Assembly (NCBI GenBank): GCA_023230485.1
Contig: JALNXG010000006.1
Coordinates: 26,252-90,251 of the forward strand
Direction of reading: 5' to 3'
DNA length: 64,000 bases
Origin: Melioribacteraceae bacterium
GTDB taxonomy: Bacteria > Bacteroidota > Ignavibacteria > Ignavibacteriales > Melioribacteraceae
The notes below the pieces were generated by a model. The model was not told where the DNA came from. It saw only the letters and a list, made by a program, of their open reading frames with translations, and did not search any database. Shown here in pieces: positions 17,504-28,400 of this stretch; the stretch's first letter is position 1, and every line of letters starts with the position of its first letter. Made by a program: the position numbers and the translations under genes.

Positions 17504-20500
17504 ATGAAACATTTTAGAATACTATTGTTATTAGGAGTATTATTGGTAAATCATAATGTATTAGGGGCATCAGGTGAAGTTCTTTTTAAAATTATGGAGG
17601 GTTCGACCCACAGAAACTTTACTGTGAGATTAAATACCACATCATATTTCTGGTTTTATAATTCTATTTTATCGAAACCAATATTAGGAGATAGTTCGCT
17701 TTTCCCACATGAATATACATTATCTGATAATTATGGATTTGAAGCACCAGATAATACTACTCCTAGTAGTCCTACTATGCCTTGGGGTCTAATGGAAATA
17801 GAAGTAACATTTGGTATGAAAACTGTAAGTTTTATAATTGATTTTAGAGACGAGGATTGGGGAGGGCACAATGTAAAATATCCTTCTCATGATTTAAATA
17901 TACTCATAAATCATGATTCACAAAAAATATATTACGGTGTGGGCAATGAATTAATAGTAGATGAAATTACTAATAATGCGGAATATACAATATGGGAACT
18001 TTGGGGGAATACGTATGCAACACAAACTAATTTTACAATCCCGGTAGTAATGAAAAATAGGATAGAGAATCAAACTTTTGGATTCGGGCAATTAAAAGCA
18101 AATAATATAACTGTGGCATCTGATTCTTTGGCTTATTTAAGGTTTTTTGATGTAAATCAAGTCGAGCATTTAACAACCGAAATAAATTATAATAGCCAAA
18201 GAAATTATTCTTTTAAGTGGGTATATAGTTATATAACTCCAGAAGAAAATCAAAATATTTATAATTCTTCAAATTATATAAATACAATTTTCGATTTACG
18301 CACTAAAGAAGTTGAAAGAAGATTTAGATCAGTCTATCCCCTAACAGTTAAGAACTTAATTCCAGAGAAAAGTAACATAACCGAAGGAGAAATATATTTC
18401 AAAGACCCAACTACCGATAACCAATTTAATCTATATTCTGCCTCCGGGAATGGATTTATAAAGAATGAAGCATTCACTGGTTTAGATGAAAGCGTTTATG
18501 GATCAACACATCAAAAATACGCAGTTAAAGCTAAATCGACATTTTCAGCAAGCGGTATAAATTATAATTGGTATGACGGGGATTTTAATCCCTCAACTCC
18601 ACTTGACATCACAATAACGGGTACAACAAATCTTAATGCAAAATATAAAGGGAATATGATATCAAACTACAGTTCAGGATTTTCAACTAATAGTCAAAGG
18701 AAAGTAGTAAGAACAGACGATGGAAAGCTTCATATAGTTTATGAATCACTTGATAAAGTCTGGTACACATATAGTACGGATAACGGAGTTACATGGCAGC
18801 CCGAACAGTTAGTGGATATCGCAAGCGCAAATACAAAAAATGCATCAATAACCCACAATTCAAATGCTATCTTTATTGCATATCAATGTAATGACGGACC
18901 AAGAATAAAAGCAGCTCAGTTCAGTAATGGACAAAAAAGCTGGATAACAAATGTTTATTCTTTATCGAGTTATGATTATGATACAAGACCTGTAATAGCA
19001 GCATATAGCAGTGAAGGGGCATTGATAGTATTCAAACCCACTTCCACATCACAATTAAGAGGAATAAATGTAAAATGTTCTACCGGAACATGTACACAAG
19101 GAACCGTAGGGAGTGATTTCGTAATAAGTTATTCGACTACATCGAGTACAAACCCCTCGCTTGTATATAACGCTCAAAGAATGTTTCTTGCATTCCAAAA
19201 TGGTACAGAGATAAGATATGAAAAACTGACCGCAGGAGTTGATTACGAATATATATTTGAAAGTACCGTTGTATCATCGGGTTCGGGATTTACAAATAAT
19301 CTATCACCTTCAATATCAGTACAGGCAGAAAACCCGGTAGTAAGTTGGTTAGGGTATTCTTCATCAATACCCGCTGCGGTAATAAGAAGAAAGACAGGTA
19401 GTACATGGTCGGGATTTAATTCATTTGGACTAAATTCAGTAAGAAATCAAAATAATAATTCAAGGCGGGACAATGGCGAAGGGAGCATAATAGCATGGTG
19501 CGATATATATAATGCCAATAAGTTTGTAAAATTAGAAAATGGAACTTATACTACAATAAAAACGCTTCCTGAAGGCAATGGAAATGAGATGCAGATAGGA
19601 AATGGAGATGGATTTCTTGACATGAAGGCTATAGTTCATAAAACTCTGACATCAAGTATATATCCTCTCAAGTTTGTCAATTATAATTTCTTAACTCTTC
19701 AAAAAACAGATGATAAAGCTAATAACTACGGAAGAATGGCAATTGTTGAGCAGAATAATAAAAGTTATGCTTACTATCTCGGAGATGTAAAAATCGATGG
19801 AGAGAATATAAAATTTAAGAGTTATATCGATTCACTAATAATAGAAAACAGTGAAATGATGAATGAGATTTTTGTTACTGAATCGTTCTCACTAAGTAAG
19901 AAAAGTGAAATAGAGTTCAATAATTCATTCTATGCATTCGATAAGAGTGAATTAAGTCAAGTTAAAGAAAACGATATATCTTATTCAATAGAATTAATGA
20001 ACGTAAGTAATAAAAAGATTGTGAAAGAATTTAATGGCTCAAAATATGAGTTAAGCAAAATTACAGATGATAGAACTAGATTTAAACTTAATCTCAATAA
20101 TATTGAGGAAGGGAACTATATATTAAGAGTAGTATGTAAGATGAAAGGAGAGGGCTCGTTTTACATAAATGATTTTCAATCAGAAGAAACTCTTAGTCTG
20201 AATAAATCTCTTATAGAAATAAATATCGAAGAGAATAAAATGCCACAGGGATATAATTTAGAGAATAATTATCCGAACCCATTTAATCCAACGACAACAA
20301 TAAATTATAGTATCCCCAAAGGTGGAAATGTTCGTTTAGAGATTTATAATTCACTTGGAGAGATAGTAAATATTCTACAAGATAGTTATCAAGACACAGG
20401 GAATCATTCGATTGCTTGGACAGGCAAAGACAGTAATGGAAACTTTCTATCTTCAGGAATTTATTTTTATCGGTTAATAAGTAATGATTTTGTTCAGGTA

Positions 20501-20524
20501 AAAAAGATGACTTTAATAAAATAG
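17504..20524 (+). CDS. Secreted protein with type IX secretion C-terminal sorting domain
   Basis: The 1006-residue protein has a signal peptide (MKHFRILLLLGVLLVNHNVLG). The middle contains sialidase/BNR-like stretches (VYESLDKVWYTYSTDNGVTWQ, about residues 410-435, and similar repeats to about 740), suggesting a propeller. The last 90 residues are a T9SS sorting domain: GYNLENNYPNPFNPTTTINY, IYNSLGEIV, GIYFYRLIS and a basic end KKMTLIK. In Bacteroidota such domains direct export across the outer membrane. AGGAGA stands eight bases before the ATG. The gene forms a pair with the preceding lipoprotein. No catalytic residues are recognised. Confidence 0.85.
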   Translation: MKHFRILLLLGVLLVNHNVLGASGEVLFKIMEGSTHRNFTVRLNTTSYFWFYNSILSKPILGDSSLFPHEYTLSDNYGFEAPDNTTPSSPTMPWGLMEIEVTFGMKTVSFIIDFRDEDWGGHNVKYPSHDLNILINHDSQKIYYGVGNELIVDEITNNAEYTIWELWGNTYATQTNFTIPVVMKNRIENQTFGFGQLKANNITVASDSLAYLRFFDVNQVEHLTTEINYNSQRNYSFKWVYSYITPEENQNIYNSSNYINTIFDLRTKEVERRFRSVYPLTVKNLIPEKSNITEGEIYFKDPTTDNQFNLYSASGNGFIKNEAFTGLDESVYGSTHQKYAVKAKSTFSASGINYNWYDGDFNPSTPLDITITGTTNLNAKYKGNMISNYSSGFSTNSQRKVVRTDDGKLHIVYESLDKVWYTYSTDNGVTWQPEQLVDIASANTKNASITHNSNAIFIAYQCNDGPRIKAAQFSNGQKSWITNVYSLSSYDYDTRPVIAAYSSEGALIVFKPTSTSQLRGINVKCSTGTCTQGTVGSDFVISYSTTSSTNPSLVYNAQRMFLAFQNGTEIRYEKLTAGVDYEYIFESTVVSSGSGFTNNLSPSISVQAENPVVSWLGYSSSIPAAVIRRKTGSTWSGFNSFGLNSVRNQNNNSRRDNGEGSIIAWCDIYNANKFVKLENGTYTTIKTLPEGNGNEMQIGNGDGFLDMKAIVHKTLTSSIYPLKFVNYNFLTLQKTDDKANNYGRMAIVEQNNKSYAYYLGDVKIDGENIKFKSYIDSLIIENSEMMNEIFVTESFSLSKKSEIEFNNSFYAFDKSELSQVKENDISYSIELMNVSNKKIVKEFNGSKYELSKITDDRTRFKLNLNNIEEGNYILRVVCKMKGEGSFYINDFQSEETLSLNKSLIEINIEENKMPQGYNLENNYPNPFNPTTTINYSIPKGGNVRLEIYNSLGEIVNILQDSYQDTGNHSIAWTGKDSNGNFLSSGIYFYRLISNDFVQVKKMTLIK

Positions 20525-20550
20525 TATCAAATGACCATAGAAATAATAAA

Positions 20551-20580
20551 AAAGCTGCCTATAAAAGGGCAGCTCTTTTT
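20551..20580 (+). terminator. Intrinsic terminator after the T9SS protein gene
   Basis: Stem AGCTGCC (20553-20559) / GGCAGCT (20568-20574), 8-base loop, then C and five T. It lies in the frame that could extend the next kinase upstream to an ATG at 20531, which argues that the longer start is false. Confidence 0.85.
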
Positions 20581-20620
20581 ACTAAATTTATGTTCGATTA
20601 TTTTTTGTATTTTTCGTTTT

Positions 20621-21841
20621 ATGAATGAGAATAAAAACGAAAATCCGGTTCAAGAAGAACTTCGGAAGCTAAATAGAGCATTAAGAACAATCACCGCAGT
20701 TAATCACTCCTTAGTTAGAGCCGCCGATGAAGCATCTCTCCTTAGAGATCTATGCCGGCTTATGGTTACCGAAGGGGGCTATCGAATGGCTTGGATCGGT
20801 TATGTAGTCAAGGATGAAGAGAAAACAATCCTGCCAATTATGTGGGAGGGCGCAGAAGATGGATATCTTACTAACGTAACAATTTCTTACGGAGAAAACG
20901 AATTTGGTATGGGTCCTGCCGGAATTGCAGTCCGCACCGGCGCAACCGCAGTATTTCAAGATATTAAAAATGATATAAAGAATTATGATTGGAAACAAAA
21001 TGTGCTACAAAGAGGATACGCCGCAATTATTGCTCTACCCTTAAAAAATAAAGATGAAGTATTTGGTATAGTTGGAATTATCTCTTCTAATCCTGATGCA
21101 TTCGATAAAGAAGAAAAAAACTTATTAGAACAATTAGCGAATGACTTAGCTTATGGAATTATTTCATTACGAAATCGTGAGCAACTAAAAAATCTCGCAA
21201 TACATCTTGAGAATGCTCGTGAAGCAGAACGAAAACGAGTAGCCCGCGAAATCCATGATGAACTCGGGCAATATCTTACCGGATTGACTATGGATATTAC
21301 TTTCCTAAGGGAAATGATAGAAGAAGATTCGGATAAGAAAAAACTTTTGACGAAGATTGATTCCGCTGCGGGACTTTTAGAAACAACCGTAAAATCAGTG
21401 AGAAGGATTTCAAGCGAATTAAGACCTGCAGTACTCGATAGTCTCGGTCTCCTTGCCGCAATCGAATGGCAGGCGGAAGAATTTAATAGCCGAATGGGTA
21501 TCTCGTGCGAATATTTTATTACAGTCGATAGCATCGATTTACCTTTTGAAGTAACCACTTTAATTTTTCGGATATTGCAGGAATCGCTCACAAATGCTGC
21601 AAAGCATTCAGGTGCTTCATTGGTTACAATTACATTCGGTCTCGAAAATGATTTTTATCAACTCGAAATAAAAGATAACGGCAGAGGGATAAAAAAGGAA
21701 GATTTTGAAAAGAAAAATTCATTCGGTCTGCTGGGGATGAAAGAAAGAGCGGAAATATTTAAAGGAACTTTATTGATTACAAGTGAACCGGACAGAGGTA
21801 CTACTATCAACGTTTCAATCCCGGTAAATAAATATGACTAA
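20621..21841 (+). CDS. GAF-domain sensor histidine kinase of the NarX/LuxR-partner type
   Basis: The 406-residue cytosolic kinase has a GAF domain (about 36-183), a HisKA_3 dimerisation region with the phospho-acceptor in REIHDELGQYL (about 203-213), and a HATPase domain with ESLTNAAKHSGA, DNGRGI and SFGLLGMKERAE. No membrane segment is present once the correct start is used. I chose ATG 20621 because the possible upstream ATG at 20531 precedes a transcription terminator and would add a non-conserved hydrophobic stretch. The response regulator overlaps by 8 bases, so the two form a two-component pair. The signal is unknown. GAF suggests a small intracellular ligand. Confidence 0.9.
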   Translation: MNENKNENPVQEELRKLNRALRTITAVNHSLVRAADEASLLRDLCRLMVTEGGYRMAWIGYVVKDEEKTILPIMWEGAEDGYLTNVTISYGENEFGMGPAGIAVRTGATAVFQDIKNDIKNYDWKQNVLQRGYAAIIALPLKNKDEVFGIVGIISSNPDAFDKEEKNLLEQLANDLAYGIISLRNREQLKNLAIHLENAREAERKRVAREIHDELGQYLTGLTMDITFLREMIEEDSDKKKLLTKIDSAAGLLETTVKSVRRISSELRPAVLDSLGLLAAIEWQAEEFNSRMGISCEYFITVDSIDLPFEVTTLIFRILQESLTNAAKHSGASLVTITFGLENDFYQLEIKDNGRGIKKEDFEKKNSFGLLGMKERAEIFKGTLLITSEPDRGTTINVSIPVNKYD

Positions 21842-22472
21842 AAAAATAAAAATATTAATAGCAGACGACCATCCGATAGTAAGGGAGGGTTTGAAACAGA
21901 TAATCTCCAAAGCTGATGAACTCGAAGTCGAAGGAGAAGCACTTAATGGAATGGAAGTTATTCAAAAAGTTAAAGATGAAGAGTGGGATATTGTAGTTCT
22001 TGATATAGGTATGCCGGGCAAAGATGGACTTGACGTATTAAAAGAGATTAAAGAGGCAAGACCTGAATTGCCGGTTTTGATTTTGAGTATGTATCCTGAG
22101 GATCAAGTTGGACTTAGGACTTTCAAGCTTGGTGCGTCCGGCTATATGAATAAAGAGACTGCTCCGAAGGAATTAGTAAATGCAATTCGTAAAATCTGTT
22201 CAGGCGGAAAATATATCAGTCCCGCACTTGCGGAATTTCTCATTTCAGGATTTGAATCGAGAACGGAATCACCAATAAATATTTTATCTAACAGAGAATT
22301 TCAAGTACTCCGTATGATTGCCTCTGGCAAAGATGCCGATGAAGTGGCAGAAGAGCTTTTTATAAGTGTAAAGACCGTGCGCACTTACCGCGATAGATTA
22401 TTAGAGAAGTTAAAACTCAAGAATGATGTTGAACTCTCTCACTACGCAATGAAGCACAAAATTTTAGAATAG
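21834..22472 (+). CDS. Response regulator, NarL/LuxR family
   Basis: The 212-residue protein has a receiver domain with acidic pair IADDHP, phospho-acceptor Asp in VVLDIGMPGKDGL (about residue 55), a serine switch residue in ILSMYPED and Lys in YMNKETAP. A C-terminal LuxR-type helix-turn-helix covers about 148-205 (LSNREFQVLRMIASGKDADE, LFISVKTVRTYRDRLLEKL). It overlaps the upstream kinase and should be its target. DNA sites are not known. The 194-base gap after it holds no gene. Confidence 0.95.
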   Translation: MTKKIKILIADDHPIVREGLKQIISKADELEVEGEALNGMEVIQKVKDEEWDIVVLDIGMPGKDGLDVLKEIKEARPELPVLILSMYPEDQVGLRTFKLGASGYMNKETAPKELVNAIRKICSGGKYISPALAEFLISGFESRTESPINILSNREFQVLRMIASGKDADEVAEELFISVKTVRTYRDRLLEKLKLKNDVELSHYAMKHKILE

Positions 22473-22666
22473 CAAATTCCATCCGAAGAGGGATATTAAT
22501 TTTTGTGTCATTATTAACAATATTATTTGTTCCCCTCCCTTTTGTAATCAATAGACTACACGCACTTTCCAAATATCCCACAAATCTTTCCGCATTTCAC
22601 TTATTGTTGAACTTTTCATCAATTATTATGTTTAGTTATCTAAAATAAGAGATAATGTAGAATTTT

Positions 22667-23044
22667 ATGACTGTTGCAATAGTGGAAGATTCCATAATAA
22701 TTAAAGACCGAATAAAAGAAAAAATAGATCAATACCCGGAAATAACAATTTTATGGGAAGCTGAATTATTAAGCGATGGCTTACAAAAAATCAGTAAAGA
22801 GATTCCCGATTATTTAATCCTCGATATACAACTCCCTGATGGAAATGGAATTGATATACTGAAATTAATCAAAGAGAAAAAGTATGATACTTCGGTTATC
22901 ATTCTTACAAATTATCCGATAGTCGGAATCAATTCCAAATGCTGTTCAATCGGCGCAGATTATTTTTTCGATAAAACAAATGAATTTGAAAAAGTGTTCT
23001 CTATATTAAAAGAGAAATTAGAATCACAGACAAATAGAAATTAA
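22667..23044 (+). CDS. Stand-alone receiver-domain protein (CheY-like)
   Basis: The 125 residues are a single receiver domain: acidic pair in IVEDSI, phospho-acceptor Asp in LILDIQLPDGNGIDIL, Thr in VIILTNYP and Lys in DYFFDKTNEF. All phosphorylation residues are present, but there is no output domain. It lies 24 bases upstream of the TolC gene, so it may be cotranscribed with the efflux operon. The nearby GAF kinase is a possible phosphodonor, but this is not shown by sequence. Confidence 0.85.
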   Translation: MTVAIVEDSIIIKDRIKEKIDQYPEITILWEAELLSDGLQKISKEIPDYLILDIQLPDGNGIDILKLIKEKKYDTSVIILTNYPIVGINSKCCSIGADYFFDKTNEFEKVFSILKEKLESQTNRN

Positions 23045-23068
23045 AATAAATAAGGAATAAGTCAGATA

Positions 23069-24382
23069 ATGAAAAAATCATTTTTGATAATCGGATTGAT
23101 GATTGCTTTATCATCAATCGGAAACGCACAAGAACGAATTAAGATGACCGTTGAAGATGCAATTCAGACGGGGTTGAAAAACAGTAAAACGTTGGATGCT
23201 TCTTCTATGAAGGTCGTGGCGGCGGAAGCACGCAAAAAAGAAGTAATCGCAGGTTTGCTTCCATCGGTAAAGTTCAATGCAGGATATAGAAGACTTAGCG
23301 AAGTCGATCCATTTGAAATTAATACTCCATTTGGAAATTTTGTTGTTTCCCCTTCTATATTGGATAATTATACAACACAATTGACGGTTGCACAACCTTT
23401 ATTTGCAGGCTTTAGATTACTAAGCGGGGCTAAGATAGCAAGTAAGAATTATGAAGCAACAAAAGAAGATTTCCAAAAAGATCAATCGGACTTAATCTAT
23501 AATATTCAGAATGCCTATTGGAATCTTTTCAAAGCAGAGCAGATGAAAAAGGTAATTGATGAAAATCTAAGTATGATTAAGGCACACGTAAATGATGCAA
23601 CGAATTTATTAAATGCAGGTCTATTAACTACGAATGATAAATTGAAATTGGAAGTGCAATTATCCGATGCGCAATTGAAACAGTTGGATGCGGGAAATAA
23701 TGTAAGATTAGCAATGATTGGACTTAATAATATTTTAAGCATTCCGCTTACTACTGAAATTGAAATTGCATCAGAAGTAAAAAGAAGCGAAGCGGAGTTT
23801 GGTGAATTAAATACATTAGTTAATTCGGCGATAGACGAAAGACCGGAAGTAAAGGCGGCTAAGTTAAGAGTAAAAGCCGCTGAATATGGAGTAACAGCCG
23901 CACGAGCCGGATGGTATCCGCAAATCAGTTTTTCAGGTAATTTATATTACAGCCGTCCGAATCAAAGAATTGTCCCTGCTGAAGATAAGTTTAATTCTAC
24001 TTGGGATGTGGGTGTGAATTTAAGTATGAATATTTGGGATTGGCTTACCACCTCTCATCAAACCGAACAAGCAAAAGCTCAATTAGCACAAGGTGTTGAT
24101 GCTCTTGGAATTATCAAAGATGGTGTCTCTTTAGAAGTCAATCAATATTATTTATTGGTTAATCAATTGAAGAGAAGAATAGAACTATCGGAATTAACAG
24201 TTAAGCAGGCAGAAGAAAATATGAGAGTTACTTCGGAACGTTTTAAGGGTGGTACTGCTCTTAGTACGGATGCAATCGATGCAGAAGTTTCGCTTCTCTC
24301 GGCAAAAATAAATTATACAAATTCTTTAGTCGATTTTGAACTATCAAAAGCTCGTCTAAAGAAAGCATTGGGTAAAGAATAA
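23069..24382 (+). CDS. TolC-family outer membrane efflux protein
   Basis: The 437-residue protein has a signal peptide (MKKSFLIIGLMIALSSIGNA) and two outer-membrane-efflux repeats rich in coiled coil (EDAIQTGLKNSKTLDASSMK; the second half begins near NERPEVKAAKLRVKAAEYG-like text around residue 265). A trimer would form the outer membrane and periplasmic duct of the pump encoded by the next two genes. Gaps of 24 and 11 bases link the three genes into one operon. Confidence 0.92.
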   Translation: MKKSFLIIGLMIALSSIGNAQERIKMTVEDAIQTGLKNSKTLDASSMKVVAAEARKKEVIAGLLPSVKFNAGYRRLSEVDPFEINTPFGNFVVSPSILDNYTTQLTVAQPLFAGFRLLSGAKIASKNYEATKEDFQKDQSDLIYNIQNAYWNLFKAEQMKKVIDENLSMIKAHVNDATNLLNAGLLTTNDKLKLEVQLSDAQLKQLDAGNNVRLAMIGLNNILSIPLTTEIEIASEVKRSEAEFGELNTLVNSAIDERPEVKAAKLRVKAAEYGVTAARAGWYPQISFSGNLYYSRPNQRIVPAEDKFNSTWDVGVNLSMNIWDWLTTSHQTEQAKAQLAQGVDALGIIKDGVSLEVNQYYLLVNQLKRRIELSELTVKQAEENMRVTSERFKGGTALSTDAIDAEVSLLSAKINYTNSLVDFELSKARLKKALGKE

Positions 24383-24406
24383 AAAGATTATAAAAAGGGA
24401 ATAAAA

Positions 24407-25456
24407 ATGAAAAAAGCAAAGTTATATGCAATTCCTGTTTTGATAGTTATAGTAATTGTAGCAGTACTATTTTATAACAAATCGAAGATGCAGGCAAAAG
24501 CAGCACCTAAAGTAACAGATGTTTTCTATGTGTCTGTCCAACCAGTTTCAAGTAATTCACTTAGTGAAGATATTTCACTTATCGGTACAGTCAATGCAGA
24601 TAAGGACGTGAATATCGTATCTGAAACTCAAGGTAAAGTAGTTGCCGTGAATACTAAAGTAGGCGATTACAAACAAGTGGGCTCTATTTTAATACAAGTA
24701 GATGATGAATTAAAAAAAGCCGCCTTTATGAGTGCCGAAGCTAATTTCGAAAAATCGAAAAAAGATTTTGAAAGATATACAGTACTTCTAAAACAAGGTT
24801 CTGCTACGGATGCACAGATGGATAATATTAAATTACAATTAGCGAATGCAGAATCACAATATATAGTAGCTAGAAAACAATTGAGTGATACCAAGATTAC
24901 AACACCGATTTCAGGATATGTTACTGCTCGTAATGTAGATATCGGAACGATGGTTAATCCCGGAATGGTAATCGGAAATGTAGTGGATATATCGAAAGTA
25001 AAAGTGAAGGTAAATGTAGCCGAGCAGGATGTATTCAAAATTAAAACAGGCAATAAAGTAGAAGTAACAACAGACGTTTTCCCGGGTACCGTTTTCGAAG
25101 GAAGAATAGAAACAATCAGTTCTAAAGCAGATGAAGTGCATACATATCCTATCGAAGTAGCAGTATATAATAACGGTGCGCAGAAATTAAAAGCAGGTAT
25201 GTTTGCTAAAGTGAGTTTCTCTACTTCAACAAAGGAGGGTTCGTTAACAATACCAAGAGAGGCACTACTCGGAAGCGTAAAAGAACCGGAAGTTTATGTA
25301 GTAGAAAATGATATTGCTAAATTAAGAAAATTAGTTTTAGGTGAAGAAGCAGGAGTAAGAGTGGAAGTATTAGATGGTTTACAATCCGGTGAGAAAGTGG
25401 TAGTAAGTGGACAGACAAATCTCGAAGACAACGTAAAAGTAAAGATAGTTAATTAA
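24407..25456 (+). CDS. RND efflux periplasmic adaptor (membrane fusion protein)
   Basis: The 349-residue protein has an N-terminal membrane anchor (about 7-24), a biotinyl-lipoyl-like half-motif (VSETQGKVVAVNTKVGDYKQ), a coiled-coil hairpin (about 100-155, FEKSKKDFERYTVLLKQGSA), the returning lipoyl half (ISGYVTARNVDIGTMVNPG) and beta-barrel and membrane-proximal domains (LTIPREALLG). It joins the inner-membrane pump to TolC. Length is typical. Confidence 0.95.
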   Translation: MKKAKLYAIPVLIVIVIVAVLFYNKSKMQAKAAPKVTDVFYVSVQPVSSNSLSEDISLIGTVNADKDVNIVSETQGKVVAVNTKVGDYKQVGSILIQVDDELKKAAFMSAEANFEKSKKDFERYTVLLKQGSATDAQMDNIKLQLANAESQYIVARKQLSDTKITTPISGYVTARNVDIGTMVNPGMVIGNVVDISKVKVKVNVAEQDVFKIKTGNKVEVTTDVFPGTVFEGRIETISSKADEVHTYPIEVAVYNNGAQKLKAGMFAKVSFSTSTKEGSLTIPREALLGSVKEPEVYVVENDIAKLRKLVLGEEAGVRVEVLDGLQSGEKVVVSGQTNLEDNVKVKIVN

Positions 25457-25467
25457 GGATAAGAAAA

Positions 25468-28400
25468 ATGACATTAACCGAATTATCAATAAAAAGACCA
25501 TCGCTTATAATTGTAATATTTGCGGCGTTTATAATCTTGGGCTTATTCAGTTTTCAGAAACTGAAGTATGAATTACTTCCTAAGTTTAGTCCGGCAGTAA
25601 TTACAATTACAACGATTTATCCGGGTGCCTCCCCGAACGAAGTGGAAACCGGAGTATCGAAACCGCTCGAAGATGCGGTATCGGGGTTGGATAAAGTAAG
25701 CGAAATAAAAAGCACATCTATGGAAGGTGTTTCTTTTGTAACGATTGAATTACTTCAATCAGCAAAAGTAGATTTATCCTTACAAGATGCTCAAAGAAAA
25801 GTGAATGAGATATTTTCATCTTTACCGGATGGTGTAAAGTCACCGGTAGTTTCTAAAATTGCATTGGATGAGATTCCTGTAATTCGTCTAGGTGTATCGG
25901 GTAGTTTATCTGATAAGGAATTATTTCAATTTGTAAAAGATAAAGTAAAACCGGAGCTTTCTAAGGTAGCGGGAGTTGGACAGATTGCTTTAATCGGTGG
26001 AAACGAAAGAGAGATAAAAGTAAATCTTGATATGGAAAAATTGAAAGCTTATGGCTTATCGATTATGCAGGTAACTCAGACGATCAAAAATTCCAATCTT
26101 GATTTCCCGACTGGAAAGATAAAAGATTCTGATGAACAATATATAGTTAGGATAGCAGGTAAATTTTCAAGTTTGGAGCAAGTAAGAAATCTTGCAATCG
26201 GGACTTCTAAAACAGGCGGGGAGATTAAACTTTCTGATGTAGCTGAAGTAGAAGATGGAACAAAGGATGTTACAAACATTTCACGTATAGATGGAAAAAG
26301 TACAATTGCGATAAATGTACTTAAGCAGACCGATGCGAACGCTGTGGACGTAAGTAAATTAGTAAAATTAAAATTAGCGGAACTTGAAGCCACATTCGCG
26401 GATTATGGATTTAAATATACAATATCACAAGATGGATCAATATTTACAGTTGATGCAGCAAATGCTGTTAAGACAGATCTTTTGATAGCAGTTTTTCTTG
26501 TGGCTTTGGTTATGCTTCTTTTCTTGCATAGTATAAGAAACTCAGTGATAGTGTTGGTTGCTATTCCTTCATCACTTATTACAACATTCATGGTGATGTG
26601 GGCTTTGGATTTTACACTTAATTTAATGACGCTTCTTGCACTATCGTTAGTGGTAGGTATTCTCGTGGATGATTCGATTGTGGTATTGGAAAACATTTAT
26701 CATCATCTCGAAAAAGGTGAAGAGAAGCGGACTGCCGCATTAAGAGGAAGAAACGAAATCGGTTTTGCGGCTCTCGCTATTACACTTGTGGATGTATCAG
26801 TATTTTTTCCACTCTCATTAACGAGCGGTATTATCGGTAATATTATGCGTCAATTTTCTATTGTAGTTGTGGTCTCGACACTACTTAGTTTATTTGTTTC
26901 TTTTACGATAACTCCAATGCTCGCTTCGAGATTTGCAAAAGTGGAACGCTTAACTAATAGAACTTTATTGGGAAAATTCGCAATTTGGTTTGAAGCAAAA
27001 TTCAAAACTTTCACTGAATTTTATATTACACTTCTTAACTGGAGCTTTAAAAATAAAGGGAAAGTATTTATTGGTACAGTTGTAATTTTCTTCGCATCGG
27101 TAGCATTAGTTCCACTTGGATTTATCGGTGGTGAATTTATGGCAGTTGCTGATAGAGGTGAATTTGCAGTCACGGTAAAACTGCCTCCGGGCACTAAGAT
27201 TGAAGAAACAAATAGAATCTCTCAAGAAGTAGAGAATATGATTTTAAAAACTCCGGGAGTGGAAAGAGTGTTTGTAAATGCCGGTGCTTCGAGTGAAGGA
27301 CTTATAGGATTTGCTTCTAATAATTCATCTGAGATTAACGTAACACTCGTTCCAAAAAATGAGAGAGAAAAAAGCACTGACGAAATCGGTCAAGAGATAA
27401 AAGAAAAAGCGATGAGGATTCCCGGAGTGGAAGCTCGCTATAATCCTATCGGTATTTTCGGCGTTGCGAATCAAACACCTATTCAATTATTAGTCAATGG
27501 TACTAATGTCGATAGCGTTTATGAAGCAGCTGCTAAAATAGAAAAAGAATTAACAAAAGTACCGGGTACGACTGACGTTCGTTTATCTTCCGAGCAGGGA
27601 AAACCGGAAACAAAGATTGATATCGACCGACAGAAATTAAATGCATTCGGACTTTCGCTTGCAGAAGTAGGTGGTGCTCTTCGTGTTGCACTTACGGGAG
27701 ATGATGAATCTAAATTCCGAGAAGGCAATACTGAATATAGTTTACGTATTCAGTTAGATGAATTTAATAGATCTTCTACCGAAGACCTTGGTAGTTTATC
27801 ATTTACAAATAAAAAAGGTCAGCAAATATATTTAAAACAATTTGCAGATATTTCGAGAACTACCGGACCATCGAATCTTCAAAGGCAAAATAGAAATGCA
27901 GCTGTAACGGTTTTCTCGCAGGTAATCGGAAGACCAACCGGAACTATTTCTACAGAGTTTACAGAGAAGATGAAGAACGTGAGATTGCCTAATGAAACCA
28001 CATATTCTTTTGGCGGCGATGTAAAAAACCAGAAAGAAGCTTTTGGGGATTTAGGTATTGCGATGATGGCTGCCGTTTTATTCTCCTATCTTGTAATGGT
28101 GGGTTTATATGATTCATTCGTTTATCCGTTTGTGGTCTTGTTCTCGATTCCACTTGCAATTGTGGGTGGTTTGCTTGCATTAGCTTTAACAATGAAATCA
28201 CTGAACGTATTTACAATTCTTGGTATGATTATGCTTGTGGGACTTGTGGGCAAAAATGCAATCTTGCTTGTCGATAGAACTAATTATATGAGAGGACTGG
28301 GAGAATCGGTTAAGGATTCATTAATCGATGCAGCTCGTATGAGAGTAAGACCAATCTTTATGACTACTCTTACGATGATTTTTGGAATGATGCCGATTGC

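Noticed and set aside
22473..22666. Possible tRNA or regulatory RNA between the LuxR-type regulator and the lone receiver
   Set aside because: No cloverleaf, T-loop consensus or strong hairpin found; only AT-rich spacer.
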